Part shown: one piece after another, positions 1-6,095 of the stretch
Layout of the letters: each line of letters opens with the position of its first letter
How positions within the stretch are numbered: the first letter of the stretch is position 1
The notes under the pieces: generated by a model
What the model saw: only the letters and a program-made list of their open reading frames with translations
What the model was told of the DNA's origin: nothing
Database searches by the model: none
Translations under genes and position numbers: made by a program
Source: Spirochaetaceae bacterium
GTDB taxonomy: Bacteria > Spirochaetota > Spirochaetia > Treponematales > Breznakiellaceae
Direction: 5' to 3'
DNA: 8,188 nt
Assembly (NCBI GenBank): GCA_031258615.1
Contig: JAIRMP010000098.1
Location: 1-8,188, forward strand

Positions 1-12
1 TTTTTCTTTCAT
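1..12 (-). CDS. 5' end of the gene after the antitoxin, probable toxin partner (partial)
   Basis: An ATG at 12-10 overlaps the TGA stop of the antitoxin gene (11-9) in an ATGA arrangement. It reads Met-Lys-Glu-Lys before the window ends. Overlapping starts of this kind are typical of translationally coupled toxin-antitoxin pairs, and antitoxins of this family usually precede a PIN-domain or other small toxin. Only four codons are visible, so the toxin identity is inference from context. No strong Shine-Dalgarno sequence is seen, which suits coupling to the upstream gene. Confidence 0.4.
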
Positions 13-263
13 ATATATTTATCCATCAGTGCGTCAGTTAAAATTTCTTTATAATCCGTATGCTTATTTACCTTAATTATTCCAACTAATTCTTTGGTTA
101 TTGGACCCAACGTATTATATTCAATCTTTTTATCCACCGATAAAGATATTGAATATAAATATTCTTCAACCAATTTTGAAACGCTTCTTTTTTGATTTTT
201 TGCATATTTTTTAGCGTTTTCTATTACATTTTGGTCAATACTTAACGTTAATTTTGTATACAT
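9..263 (-). CDS. DUF6364-like ribbon-helix-helix antitoxin
   Basis: This 84-residue protein probably binds DNA as a ribbon-helix-helix dimer, represses its own operon and neutralises a toxin encoded just downstream. The N-terminus (MYTKLTLSID, residues 1-10) is the expected short beta strand. It is followed by two helices (about 11-24 and 28-40) with the Ser-Val-Ser-Lys-Leu-Val-Glu pattern at 27-33 that is common in this fold. The C-terminal half (45-84) looks like the toxin-binding tail, with the DYKEIL segment near residues 70-75. The ATG at 263 is supported by AGGAG at 274-270, six bases upstream. The gene is much more AT-rich than the rest of the window, suggesting recent acquisition. The family call is from recall of the pattern; the antitoxin role is family-level inference. 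Confidence 0.75.
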   Translation of the reverse strand: MYTKLTLSIDQNVIENAKKYAKNQKRSVSKLVEEYLYSISLSVDKKIEYNTLGPITKELVGIIKVNKHTDYKEILTDALMDKYI

Positions 264-281
264 AACTATCTCCTACGTGAT

Positions 282-310
282 AATATACAGCATAATTTAC
301 GTATTGTCAA
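282..310 (-). promoter_or_regulatory. Sigma70-type promoter of the antitoxin operon
   Basis: On the minus strand a perfect -35 TTGACA (310-305) is followed after 17 bases by TATATT (287-282), a near-consensus -10. The expected start of transcription is about 10 bases before the Shine-Dalgarno. The -35 lies inside an odd palindrome, TATTG-T-CAATA (302-312), a plausible site for autorepression by the antitoxin, although this is inference. Confidence 0.75.
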
Positions 311-314
311 TAAG

Positions 315-342
315 TTTTTGATTTTTTATTTTTGATTTTTTC
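315..342 (-). repeat. 14-nt tandem A/T repeat upstream of the -35 (UP-element-like)
   Basis: Two adjacent 14-nt copies (315-328 and 329-342, plus-strand unit TTTTTGATTTTTTA) differ only in the last base. Read from the minus strand they give A-tracts just upstream of the TTGACA box, as in promoter UP elements that contact the RNA polymerase alpha subunit. The repeat is visible directly; the role is inferred. Confidence 0.5.
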
Positions 343-373
343 TAGAATTTTTAGGGCAATGGCGCATAACACA

Positions 374-394
374 GGAGTTTGCGCAACAAACTCC
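374..394. repeat. Perfect 8-bp hairpin
   Basis: GGAGTTTG (374-381) pairs with CAAACTCC (387-394) around a five-base loop. The same GGAGTTTGCGC word forms the base of the large hairpin near the right edge of the window, which suggests one repeat family. There is no T-run on either side, so an intrinsic terminator is unlikely. Confidence 0.6.
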
Positions 395-438
395 ACCCGT
401 TGTTACAGGGATTTTAAGCGGAGTTAATAGTGAATAGC

Positions 439-468
439 GGCCGACGCAAGGTGGCTGGGGAGTCGGCC
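439..468. repeat. 7-bp inverted repeat
   Basis: GGCCGAC (439-445) pairs with GTCGGCC (462-468). An alternative pairing of GCAAGG (446-451) with CCTTGC (467-472) competes with it. It lies inside a block that also resembles, in inverted orientation, sequence at 7868-7908. Confidence 0.45.
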
Positions 469-565
469 TTGCAAGCGGGTTTCGGGGTGGAGTGAATGGT
501 GTTACGAGTAGGTGACTGCGAGTAGTCCGGGCGAGGGGGCATTGCGAGTCTGCCGGGGTCGGATG

Positions 566-656
566 GTCATTGCGAGGCGCGCAACAAAGCGCCGTCATTG
601 CGAGGCGCATAGCGTAGCGCCGTCATTGCGAGGCGCATAGCGCCGAAGCAACCCAG
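566..656. repeat. 28-nt tandem repeat with an intergenic palindrome
   Basis: Two 28-nt units starting GTCATTGCGAGGCGC (566-593 and 594-621) are followed by a shortened third copy (622-644) and the tail GAAGCAACCCAG (645-656). Each unit carries the inverted pair GGCGC/GCGCC. A partial reverse-complement copy, CTGGATTGCCTCGC, follows at 672-685, so the whole block can fold back on itself. From memory, the pattern CATTGCGAGG...GAAGCAATCCAG occurs as a dispersed palindromic repeat in many unrelated bacteria. I cannot confirm copy number here. Confidence 0.7.
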
Positions 657-684
657 ACGGGAAATCATTTGGCTGGATTGCCTC

Positions 685-707
685 GCACCCTGGCGGGTCG
701 AGGGTGC
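685..707. repeat. 7-bp hairpin
   Basis: GCACCCT (685-691) pairs with AGGGTGC (701-707) around a nine-base loop. It is followed by a small GCCGC-GAG-GCGGC stem (716-728). No T-tract follows either stem. Confidence 0.4.
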
Positions 708-837
708 GCCGATAGGCCGCGAGGCGGCTGTCGAGTCTGCCGGGGGAGATGCTAGGCGCCGGTATACCCTGCCTGTCCGGGCACACTGTTGTCGTGCGGC
801 TTGACCGGGTGAAAATTATCCAGTAGCCTGATTCGGA

Positions 838-1350
838 ATGATACACGTGTACACAGGTGACGGTAAGGGAAAGACAACGGCGGCGGTCGGTCTTGCCGTC
901 AGGGCGGCCGGCAGCGGCAGAAAAGTCGTTTTTGCCCAGTTTATCAAGTCCATGCCTTCCGGTGAACTTGAACCGCTTGAAAAACTGGGCGTTACCGTTA
1001 TCCGGTCCCGGACGCGCTTTGGGTTTACGTTTCAGATGGATACGGCGACAAAAGAACTCTGCGGCAAGGAACAGCGGCGTATTTTGGACGATGCCGCAGC
1101 CGCCGTGCGGGAGCAGGGTATCGCTTTGCTTGTGCTGGATGAGGTGTTGGACGCCCTCAGTGCCGCTATGCTTGAAGAGGATGACTTGCGCGATTTGATA
1201 CGGACGCTGAGCCTGGATTGCGAGCTTGTTCTTACGGGCCGTCCGGTACCGGAATGGCTTGCCGATGCGGCGGACTACCATTCACATATAAAAAAGATAA
1301 AACACCCGTTCGACAGGGGCGTAAAAGCCCGCGACGGCATAGAGAGATAA
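838..1350 (+). CDS. cobO: Corrinoid adenosyltransferase (CobO/BtuR family)
   Basis: This enzyme transfers the 5'-deoxyadenosyl group of ATP to cob(I)alamin-type corrinoids in the cytoplasm, making adenosylcobalamin or its precursors. The 170-residue product starts almost directly with the family P-loop GDGKGKTT (7-14). It has a Walker B-like LLVLDE at 97-102 and ends with the conserved KHPFDRGVKARDGIE stretch (155-169). E. coli BtuR is about 25 residues longer, mostly through an N-terminal extension that many anaerobe homologues lack. An in-frame TGA at 829-831 rules out a longer start, so the ATG at 838 is the only reasonable one. Its Shine-Dalgarno is weak or absent. cobU follows after three bases, consistent with one transcript. 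No other cobalamin genes are present here. Confidence 0.93.
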   Translation: MIHVYTGDGKGKTTAAVGLAVRAAGSGRKVVFAQFIKSMPSGELEPLEKLGVTVIRSRTRFGFTFQMDTATKELCGKEQRRILDDAAAAVREQGIALLVLDEVLDALSAAMLEEDDLRDLIRTLSLDCELVLTGRPVPEWLADAADYHSHIKKIKHPFDRGVKARDGIER

Positions 1351-1353
1351 TGT

Positions 1354-1854
1354 TTGGTAGTCTTTATTAGCGGCGGGTTAAAATCGGGCAAGTCAAACCG
1401 GGCGCTGAAACTGGCCCGCGAGTGGCAGGAATCCGTCTCATTCATAGCAACGGCGGAGGCCCTTGATGATGAGATGAGGGGGCGGATAGAGCGCCACAAG
1501 GCTGAACGGGCGGGGCTCGGCTTTACTACCATTGAAGAGCCGCTGGACCTGGCCGCCGCCCTCGTGCGGAGCGGTGAATATGTGCTTGTGGACTGCCTTA
1601 CGATGTGGGTCAACAACATCATGTACTACAGGCGGGAGGCGGACTTTACGGGTATGCTGGATGCTTTCATTGAGGGGCTGCGGGGCAAGAGCGGGGCCAT
1701 TGTAGTGAGCAACGAGACCGGCTTTGGCAACATACCGGCGGACGAACTTACCCGCCGCTACAACCTGCTGCTTGCTGAAGCAAACCGAAAAACCGCGGCT
1801 CTGGCTAGCCGTGTGGAACTGATGGTGGCGGGTCTGCCTCTTACCGTTAAATGA
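1354..1854 (+). CDS. cobU: Adenosylcobinamide kinase / adenosylcobinamide-phosphate guanylyltransferase
   Basis: CobU phosphorylates adenosylcobinamide and then transfers GMP to give adenosylcobinamide-GDP, the late activation step before the lower ligand is attached. The 166-residue protein shows the P-loop GGLKSGKS (7-14) and IATAEALDDEM (31-41). His48-Lys49 fall at the position of the guanylylated histidine of Salmonella CobU (His46). LVDCLTMWVNNIM lies at 78-90, VSNETGFGNIP at 118-128 and the terminal MVAGLPL at 157-163. It is slightly shorter than the usual ~180 residues but complete. The start is a TTG only two codons past the cobO stop and in the same frame. The ATG at 1350 is out of frame. 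GAGAG at 1341-1345 can serve as a ribosome site. Coupling to cobO is likely. Confidence 0.93.
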   Translation: MVVFISGGLKSGKSNRALKLAREWQESVSFIATAEALDDEMRGRIERHKAERAGLGFTTIEEPLDLAAALVRSGEYVLVDCLTMWVNNIMYYRREADFTGMLDAFIEGLRGKSGAIVVSNETGFGNIPADELTRRYNLLLAEANRKTAALASRVELMVAGLPLTVK

Positions 1855-1861
1855 ACCTTCT

Positions 1862-1873
1862 GCCGCCGGCGGC
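1862..1873. repeat. 12-bp perfect palindrome between convergent genes
   Basis: GCCGCCGGCGGC is fully self-complementary and lies in the 39-bp gap between the cobU stop and the stop of the convergent gene. It could help to end transcripts from either side, but it has no T-run on the plus strand and leaves little or no loop, so this is a weak call. Confidence 0.3.
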
Positions 1874-1893
1874 GTGTTTACCGCTGAAGTAAC

Positions 1894-3966
1894 CTATTGT
1901 TTTTTGAGCCCTTCTATTGATTTTTTAAAAAGCTGAAACGTGTCTTTCTGTTTTTCCACCCAAAAAACAGGCTTAAATTTATCTGTTTCGGAATTTCGGA
2001 AAAGTATTTCCGTATCTGCTCTGGATGCGATACTGTTTTTGTTGGACAGGTAGCTGTCCAGCACTGTTACAATTGCAAGCGTGAAAAAGATCAGTGATGC
2101 GTTGTGTCTCTGATTCTTTCCAAGCAAAATATTAAGCCGTTTGGATAAGGGATTCTCTATCTGAAAATTGTACATTTTCCACGGGTTTTCAATGCCTGTT
2201 ACCATTACATTGGCGGACGCGCCTCCCCTCTTGTTTGCATCCTCTATGGCGATGGCGCACTCCGCTAAATCCTTGCGCAGGCGGCGCGCTGTGGCATAAA
2301 GCGAGATGACATCCTTTTTCAAAAAAGAAGGCGGTGTGGGCGGTATATACCCATAGTTTGGTAAAAAATAGTACCGCCTTATCCAGTGAATATCTGAAGC
2401 AATATTCATCGCGTATGTGGAATTTCTTTTCTGGGACGAATGTTCAAAATAATGCGCATACTCGTTGATTAACGGAAGGTATTTTTTTTCAAAACTTTCT
2501 GAAATAGCGCTATGCCAGTCATCGACAATTTCGTTCAGCGAATTCGCGTTTAAGGTTCCGACAAACTTTATGTAACGAAAGCCGTAAAGAAGTTCTTCAA
2601 GTATCTGCGAAAGGATCAGCGCAAGATGGGCCGGGTCCTGCGGCGCGATCAGTTCACCATTCTTTTTAATTTCAAAAACATCGGCAAAGTACGGATAAAA
2701 ATCCGGAAATTCATCAAGTTTATTCCAGGGCGCCTGCGGAAACAGGGTTTCGAGTATCTGTATACCGCGATCAAAGGCTTTCGCTTCAGCGGCGTCCAGT
2801 TCCCGCGGCCTGTCTTGCTTTGACTGCCCGGTGTCATCAACAGCATCGTACAAACCCGTTTCAGCCGCATCGCTGCCGGCTGCATCGTATTCATCTTCAC
2901 CGCCGTAAGGCGTCCCGTCAGGCGTCCCGCCGTCACCGGACGCTTCCGCATTATCATTTTTTACGGAGTTCGGAGGTATTTTATCCGATTCCCCAAGCCT
3001 CAAAAACCGGCTGTAGCTTTCGCTGTTTTCGTCAAAAAACGATTCGTATCGCTGGTAATAGGACGATATGATTTTCATCAAAAGCGGGTACAGCAAATAA
3101 CGTAGTTTTTGACATACAAATCCCCACGATTTAACAGCTTCCTCTATCCTGACATTCAGCTTTTCCGCTTCTTTCCCGGGATTTTCCGGAAAAATAATTT
3201 CATACAATATCCAAAACGCGCTGCGGATATCTTTTTCAGAATCCAGCTTTTCCATGATGTATATGGGTTTGTAAATTTCCCGCAGAAATGTTTCAAAATC
3301 ACTGACAAAAACATTACGCGGATGTGATTGAAACCTGGCTATTTCGTTGGCGACAATATCAATTTTCCATTGGCGTATGGTATTCAAAATAGCAAACGCG
3401 GTACCGGATGCTTTTTGCAGTTTCCGGCCCAGTTCGGCATTACTGCGCGGGAATATCAGACGTGTTGATGTTACCAGGCGTTCCATCTGCTCATAGTATT
3501 TGTTCAGCGCGAATTTAACAAACCATTGACTCACCTTGTCATGCGGGGCGTTAAAAAAAGAAAGACGCGATATAAGAACCTGTCCCATGGTTTTTATTCC
3601 GAATTCGCTGTTTCCGGCGCATATATCCATTTTTACACGCTCGCTGTACGACGGCGCCGGGGGCGTCTGAAATTTTGGCAGGGCAGGGCCGGACGATTTG
3701 CCGTTGTCTTCTGCCGGAGCAAGCTCTACAAGCCGTTTTGGTTTAGTGGCCGTGCTTTTGAATTGAATGCCCGGGCCCGCATTTTTTTTACCGCCTGAAT
3801 AGCTTAAACGCCCCGAAGACTCAGGATTTACACCAGTTCTTTTTTCTTCGCCAATCTCGCCGCCCAGCAGCCTCTGCATACGCTTAGCTTCTTTTTCATC
3901 TATAGGCCCCAGCCTTTTCTTTACATTGTCAAGTTCTCCGGGCTCGTAGACTGCCTTTTTCCCCAT
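1894..3966 (-). CDS. Large hypothetical protein, ~690 residues, family not recognised
   Basis: I do not recognise this protein. The chosen start is the ATG at 3966, with GAGG six bases upstream. A GTG at 3978 that overlaps the previous stop would add four residues (MRLI) but has no ribosome site of its own. From the ATG, residues 1-40 are charged and probably helical, and 40-115 are proline-, lysine- and glycine-rich and probably disordered. Residues 115-325 form a helical, aromatic-rich domain. Residues 327-394 are an acidic, Gly/Asp/Ala-rich linker. Residues 395-690 form a second helical domain with many Tyr and Trp. One hydrophobic stretch (about 624-640, LIFFTLAIVTVL) is the only possible membrane segment. 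There is no signal peptide, so a cytoplasmic, possibly membrane-associated protein is likely. Its start overlaps or abuts the DUF2804 gene, so the two are probably co-translated. No catalytic motif is visible. Confidence 0.85.
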   Translation of the reverse strand: MGKKAVYEPGELDNVKKRLGPIDEKEAKRMQRLLGGEIGEEKRTGVNPESSGRLSYSGGKKNAGPGIQFKSTATKPKRLVELAPAEDNGKSSGPALPKFQTPPAPSYSERVKMDICAGNSEFGIKTMGQVLISRLSFFNAPHDKVSQWFVKFALNKYYEQMERLVTSTRLIFPRSNAELGRKLQKASGTAFAILNTIRQWKIDIVANEIARFQSHPRNVFVSDFETFLREIYKPIYIMEKLDSEKDIRSAFWILYEIIFPENPGKEAEKLNVRIEEAVKSWGFVCQKLRYLLYPLLMKIISSYYQRYESFFDENSESYSRFLRLGESDKIPPNSVKNDNAEASGDGGTPDGTPYGGEDEYDAAGSDAAETGLYDAVDDTGQSKQDRPRELDAAEAKAFDRGIQILETLFPQAPWNKLDEFPDFYPYFADVFEIKKNGELIAPQDPAHLALILSQILEELLYGFRYIKFVGTLNANSLNEIVDDWHSAISESFEKKYLPLINEYAHYFEHSSQKRNSTYAMNIASDIHWIRRYYFLPNYGYIPPTPPSFLKKDVISLYATARRLRKDLAECAIAIEDANKRGGASANVMVTGIENPWKMYNFQIENPLSKRLNILLGKNQRHNASLIFFTLAIVTVLDSYLSNKNSIASRADTEILFRNSETDKFKPVFWVEKQKDTFQLFKKSIEGLKKQ

Positions 3967-3974
3967 AATCAACC

Positions 3975-5018
3975 TCACAACTTGAATTTAAAATTTTCCA
4001 ATATTCCCATAACATTCCTTACGGACAGTTTTTCACCATTTTGCGTCATCACCATTCCGTTGAACATGCCTATGGAGCAGCGCTGCTCCATGCTGATAAA
4101 AAGTAAGTCCAGCGGCGTATTTGTATCTTCGGCCAGTTTGAAATTCAAGTCAATCATACCTTCTATGTCCTGAATCACAAATTCACCGTACTCAGCCCCG
4201 GTTATGCGTACAGGCGGAAGCGGCGTCAGTGTACCGTCAAGCCAGAGCGCGTTTTCATTGTTCACATTAAGCTTTCTGACAATATTTTCACCCAGACTGA
4301 AACCGAAACGCCGTCCGCCCGCGTCAAAACCAAAGGCGCGGCAGTTAATATAGTTTGATCGGTACGGTATAAAACCCTTGCAATCCCGAAACAAAGCGCC
4401 TGCCGATTCACTTTGCAACGTTATGGCGGTGTCTCCCCAAACGATGTCGCCTTCAATACCGGAAAAGTTTTTAAAAATGTACATGGACCGGTTTTCCGCG
4501 ATAAAAAGATTTACCGCAAGCGGCGTTGACTTTTTAAGATCAAGATCGAGTACAAGATCGGCCTTAAAAAGCGGCCGCTCTATCGCGGAATCAATAGATA
4601 GATTGAGTGTTATTTTATGTGAAACAAAGCAGTTCTGTACAAGGAATGAAAATCCGCCGCAGGCTTGATCAATAACCCCATTGTTCAAACTTTGCGGCAT
4701 CCTCCATGCCGAAAACGGACGTGTCTTAAATACATGCATTTTTTCTTTGCTCTGCTTATTCAGGAAAATGATTTCCGCAAAGCAAAAAAATTTCATATTT
4801 GCGATGACAATTTCCATCAGAATATCATCGTTCTGCACGGTAAAAGCCTGCCACTCTTTCAGCCGAAAATCCAAAATCCAGCCCGGAAGCGGAATGTGGT
4901 ACGGACGGTCGACCGCTAACAGATCCACCTTTTCGAAGGGGCTCGTCCATGAGCCCTGCACCGGTTTTCCGGTCTCTACCGGCTCGTTCCTTTGGGGTAG
5001 CAAATGGCGTGTATACAT
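3975..5018 (-). CDS. DUF2804 domain protein
   Basis: The 347-residue product fits the DUF2804 family, whose biochemical role is unknown. Family-like blocks include the N-terminal WILDFRLKEWQAF (47-59), a strand-rich middle, and GFIPYRSNYINCRAFG (215-230). RRFGFSLG (236-243), NENALWLDG (254-262) and a terminal GMFNGMVMTQNGEKLSVRNVMG segment (317-338) follow. The pattern suggests an all-beta soluble protein. No signal peptide or membrane segment is seen. The only usable start is the ATG at 5018. No Shine-Dalgarno precedes it, while a -10-like TATACT ends eight bases upstream, so the mRNA may be leaderless. The stop overlaps a possible GTG start of the next gene, and that gene's preferred ATG lies nine bases further on, pointing to a two-gene operon. 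Confidence 0.85.
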   Translation of the reverse strand: MYTRHLLPQRNEPVETGKPVQGSWTSPFEKVDLLAVDRPYHIPLPGWILDFRLKEWQAFTVQNDDILMEIVIANMKFFCFAEIIFLNKQSKEKMHVFKTRPFSAWRMPQSLNNGVIDQACGGFSFLVQNCFVSHKITLNLSIDSAIERPLFKADLVLDLDLKKSTPLAVNLFIAENRSMYIFKNFSGIEGDIVWGDTAITLQSESAGALFRDCKGFIPYRSNYINCRAFGFDAGGRRFGFSLGENIVRKLNVNNENALWLDGTLTPLPPVRITGAEYGEFVIQDIEGMIDLNFKLAEDTNTPLDLLFISMEQRCSIGMFNGMVMTQNGEKLSVRNVMGILENFKFKL

Positions 5019-5025
5019 CGTTAAA

Positions 5026-5052
5026 AGTATACAGTTACCTGCTGTCTGTTAA
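5026..5052 (-). promoter_or_regulatory. Candidate promoter of the DUF2804 operon, possibly leaderless
   Basis: On the minus strand TTAACA (5052-5047) and TATACT (5031-5026) are separated by 15 bases, a short but usable spacer. Counting the usual distance from the -10 puts the transcription start within a base or two of the ATG at 5018. Two GTATAC palindromes (5011-5016 and 5027-5032) flank the start, ten bases apart, and could be a binding site. The boxes are visible; their function is inference. Confidence 0.45.
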
Positions 5053-5090
5053 TAGTGAGAGGGGCGGGCGCTGAAATATTTGCTGACGGC

Positions 5091-5150
5091 GCTACGGAAA
5101 AGCCCGTTGATCGGGTAGCCCCTTCACCCCAATCGGTGGGGTGAAGGGGC
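5091..5150 (-). terminator. Strong hairpin after the symporter remnant, probable terminator
   Basis: GCCCCTTCACCCC (5118-5130) pairs perfectly with GGGGTGAAGGGGC (5138-5150) around a seven-base loop, giving a 13-bp stem. In the minus direction it is followed by a second, weaker stem (CCCG/CGGG) and then CTTTT. Outer arms GCTAC (5091-5095) and GTAGC (5115-5119) can also pair. The stem lies only five bases past the stop of the remnant. The short T-run makes the terminator call likely but not certain. Confidence 0.5.
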
Positions 5151-5154
5151 AAGC

Positions 5155-5602
5155 CTAATCTCCCAGCTTCTCGTATGCTTCGTACTCCGCCTCAACTTCG
5201 GGGTTGTTTGGGGTATCAAGCAGGCTGACCAGCACCGCCAGCAGCAGGCAGGCCGCGAAACCGGGGACGATTTCGTACAGGTCGAAGATCCCGCCGCGCG
5301 GTTGCTTCCAGAGGATCACCGTTACGCTGCCGGCGATCAGGCCGGAAACAACATTTATCGCTCTGAAAGGCTGATCGGGGTTGCCGTGGAACGGGTTGAG
5401 GAAGTTCGCGCCGGCGCTGTTGACCGCTCCTGAGACGCCGTCCATGATCGTGTAGGCAAGAACAACGGCGACGCCGAGCGACAGCGCGTGAAAGTAGTCC
5501 AGGCCAAAGACGGAACTGAAAAGGCCGGCGCACGCCTTGAAGCCGGATGCCGTTTAGAAAGTATATTACAAAGGCGCAAATGATAGCAAAAATTCCGCCC
5601 AA
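5155..5602 (-). pseudogene. Decayed PutP-like sodium:solute symporter remnant
   Basis: This is a broken copy of a sodium/proline-type symporter, whose family is normally about 480-520 residues with 12-13 membrane helices. A TTG at 5602 with a strong AAAGGAGG (5614-5607) opens one hydrophobic segment, MGGIFAIICAFVIYFL. The sequence then continues in another frame from about 5553 as TASGFKACAGLFSSVFGLDY, which resembles the helix-5 region of PutP. A second jump leads to the C-terminal block with AGSVTVILWKQ and FDLYEIVPGF. An extra A in the AAA run at 5553-5555, or an imprecise deletion, explains the frame change. Together the pieces give only about 148 residues, so the sodium-binding core is lost. 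The substrate is unproven. It follows the PPOX-like gene after 39 bases on the same strand. Confidence 0.8.
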
Positions 5603-5641
5603 AATTCCTCCTTTGGAAAGTGTTCCGGCCCGGCGGCGCCG

Positions 5642-6034
5642 TTACAGCTTAACCTCTTTCTTGTTTCCCCGCATATCTTCAAACACGGCAACGGCGTTTT
5701 CAAAATAAAAAATCTCGAATACGCCGTCATCAACCTTGTAGATGTTTTTCAACATCGGCGCGGCTTCCAGCGCCTTTTCTTTGGCCTCCCTTTCCGGGTT
5801 GAATCCAATAGTGCCGGTAACGCGGACCCATTTGTCGCCGTTTGACGCGCAAATTTCCACCTTTGGGTTTGCCTTCAACTGCTTGAACACCTTCTTCGTG
5901 TTGTTTGTGCAGAAGCTCAACTTGCCCTTGTAATCGAAAGCGACCCCCATGGGCCGCACACGGGGCTGATCGCCGTCTTCCGTAGCCAAAAAGAATTGCT
6001 TGCACTCGGCGATAAAATCCAAAATCTCTTTCAT
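5642..6034 (-). CDS. Pyridoxamine 5'-phosphate oxidase-family flavin-binding protein
   Basis: The 130-residue protein has the split-barrel PPOX fold used by many small FMN- or F420-binding reductases; true pyridoxamine oxidases are longer. Visible blocks are FFLATEDGDQPRVRPMG (14-30), KLSFCTNNTKKVFKQLKANPKVE (38-60, including the nucleotide-proximal Thr-Asn-Asn-Thr-Lys) and WVRVTGTI (69-76). A C-terminal VDDGVFEIFYFENA stretch (101-114) resembles clostridial and spirochaetal members. The protein is soluble and cytoplasmic, and the substrate is unknown. The ATG at 6034 has AAGGAG (6046-6041) six bases upstream. It follows cstA by 61 bases on the same strand with a hairpin between them, so it may be cotranscribed. 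Confidence 0.88.
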   Translation of the reverse strand: MKEILDFIAECKQFFLATEDGDQPRVRPMGVAFDYKGKLSFCTNNTKKVFKQLKANPKVEICASNGDKWVRVTGTIGFNPEREAKEKALEAAPMLKNIYKVDDGVFEIFYFENAVAVFEDMRGNKKEVKL

Positions 6035-6061
6035 AATGAACTCCTTACGTTATATTGGGCC

Positions 6062-6085
6062 GTTTCAAAACTGAAATTTTGAAAC
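6062..6085. repeat. 9-bp hairpin between cstA and the PPOX-like gene
   Basis: GTTTCAAAA (6062-6070) pairs perfectly with TTTTGAAAC (6077-6085) around a six-base loop. It fills much of the 61-bp gap and ends about 16 bases before the Shine-Dalgarno of the PPOX-like gene. With no T-run after it, an mRNA-processing or regulator-binding site is as likely as a terminator. Confidence 0.5.
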
Positions 6086-6095
6086 AACGCCTATT

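Larger units (their letters stand above)
343..837. other. GC-rich intergenic region rich in palindromes, no gene
   Basis: I see no credible protein here. The open frames have low-complexity, proline- and arginine-rich translations, and the longest runs antisense through cobO. Composition changes sharply from the AT-rich antitoxin block at about 350. The stretch holds several short hairpins, a tandem 28-nt unit and a 14-nt word (CGAGTCTGCCGGGG) present at both 545-558 and 732-745. It looks like accumulated intergenic repeat elements rather than a decayed gene. No cobalamin riboswitch with a recognisable B12 box was found ahead of cobO. Confidence 0.6.

Noticed and set aside
326..610. Open frame on the minus strand in the left intergenic region
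   Set aside because: The product is proline- and arginine-rich without a domain or ribosome site and overlaps tandem repeats and palindromes.
566..656. CRISPR array
   Set aside because: The repeated units are directly abutting with no unique spacers, and no cas gene is present.
760..837. Cobalamin riboswitch ahead of cobO
   Set aside because: GGTGAAAATTATCC at about 808-821 recalls part of the riboswitch core, but the preceding conserved purine block and the B12 box (GCCACTG-like) are missing.
595..1281. Long open frame on the minus strand, antisense to cobO
   Set aside because: It lies almost wholly opposite a gene with clear family motifs, its product has no recognisable domain, and its 5' and 3' parts are low-complexity. 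It is a coding shadow.
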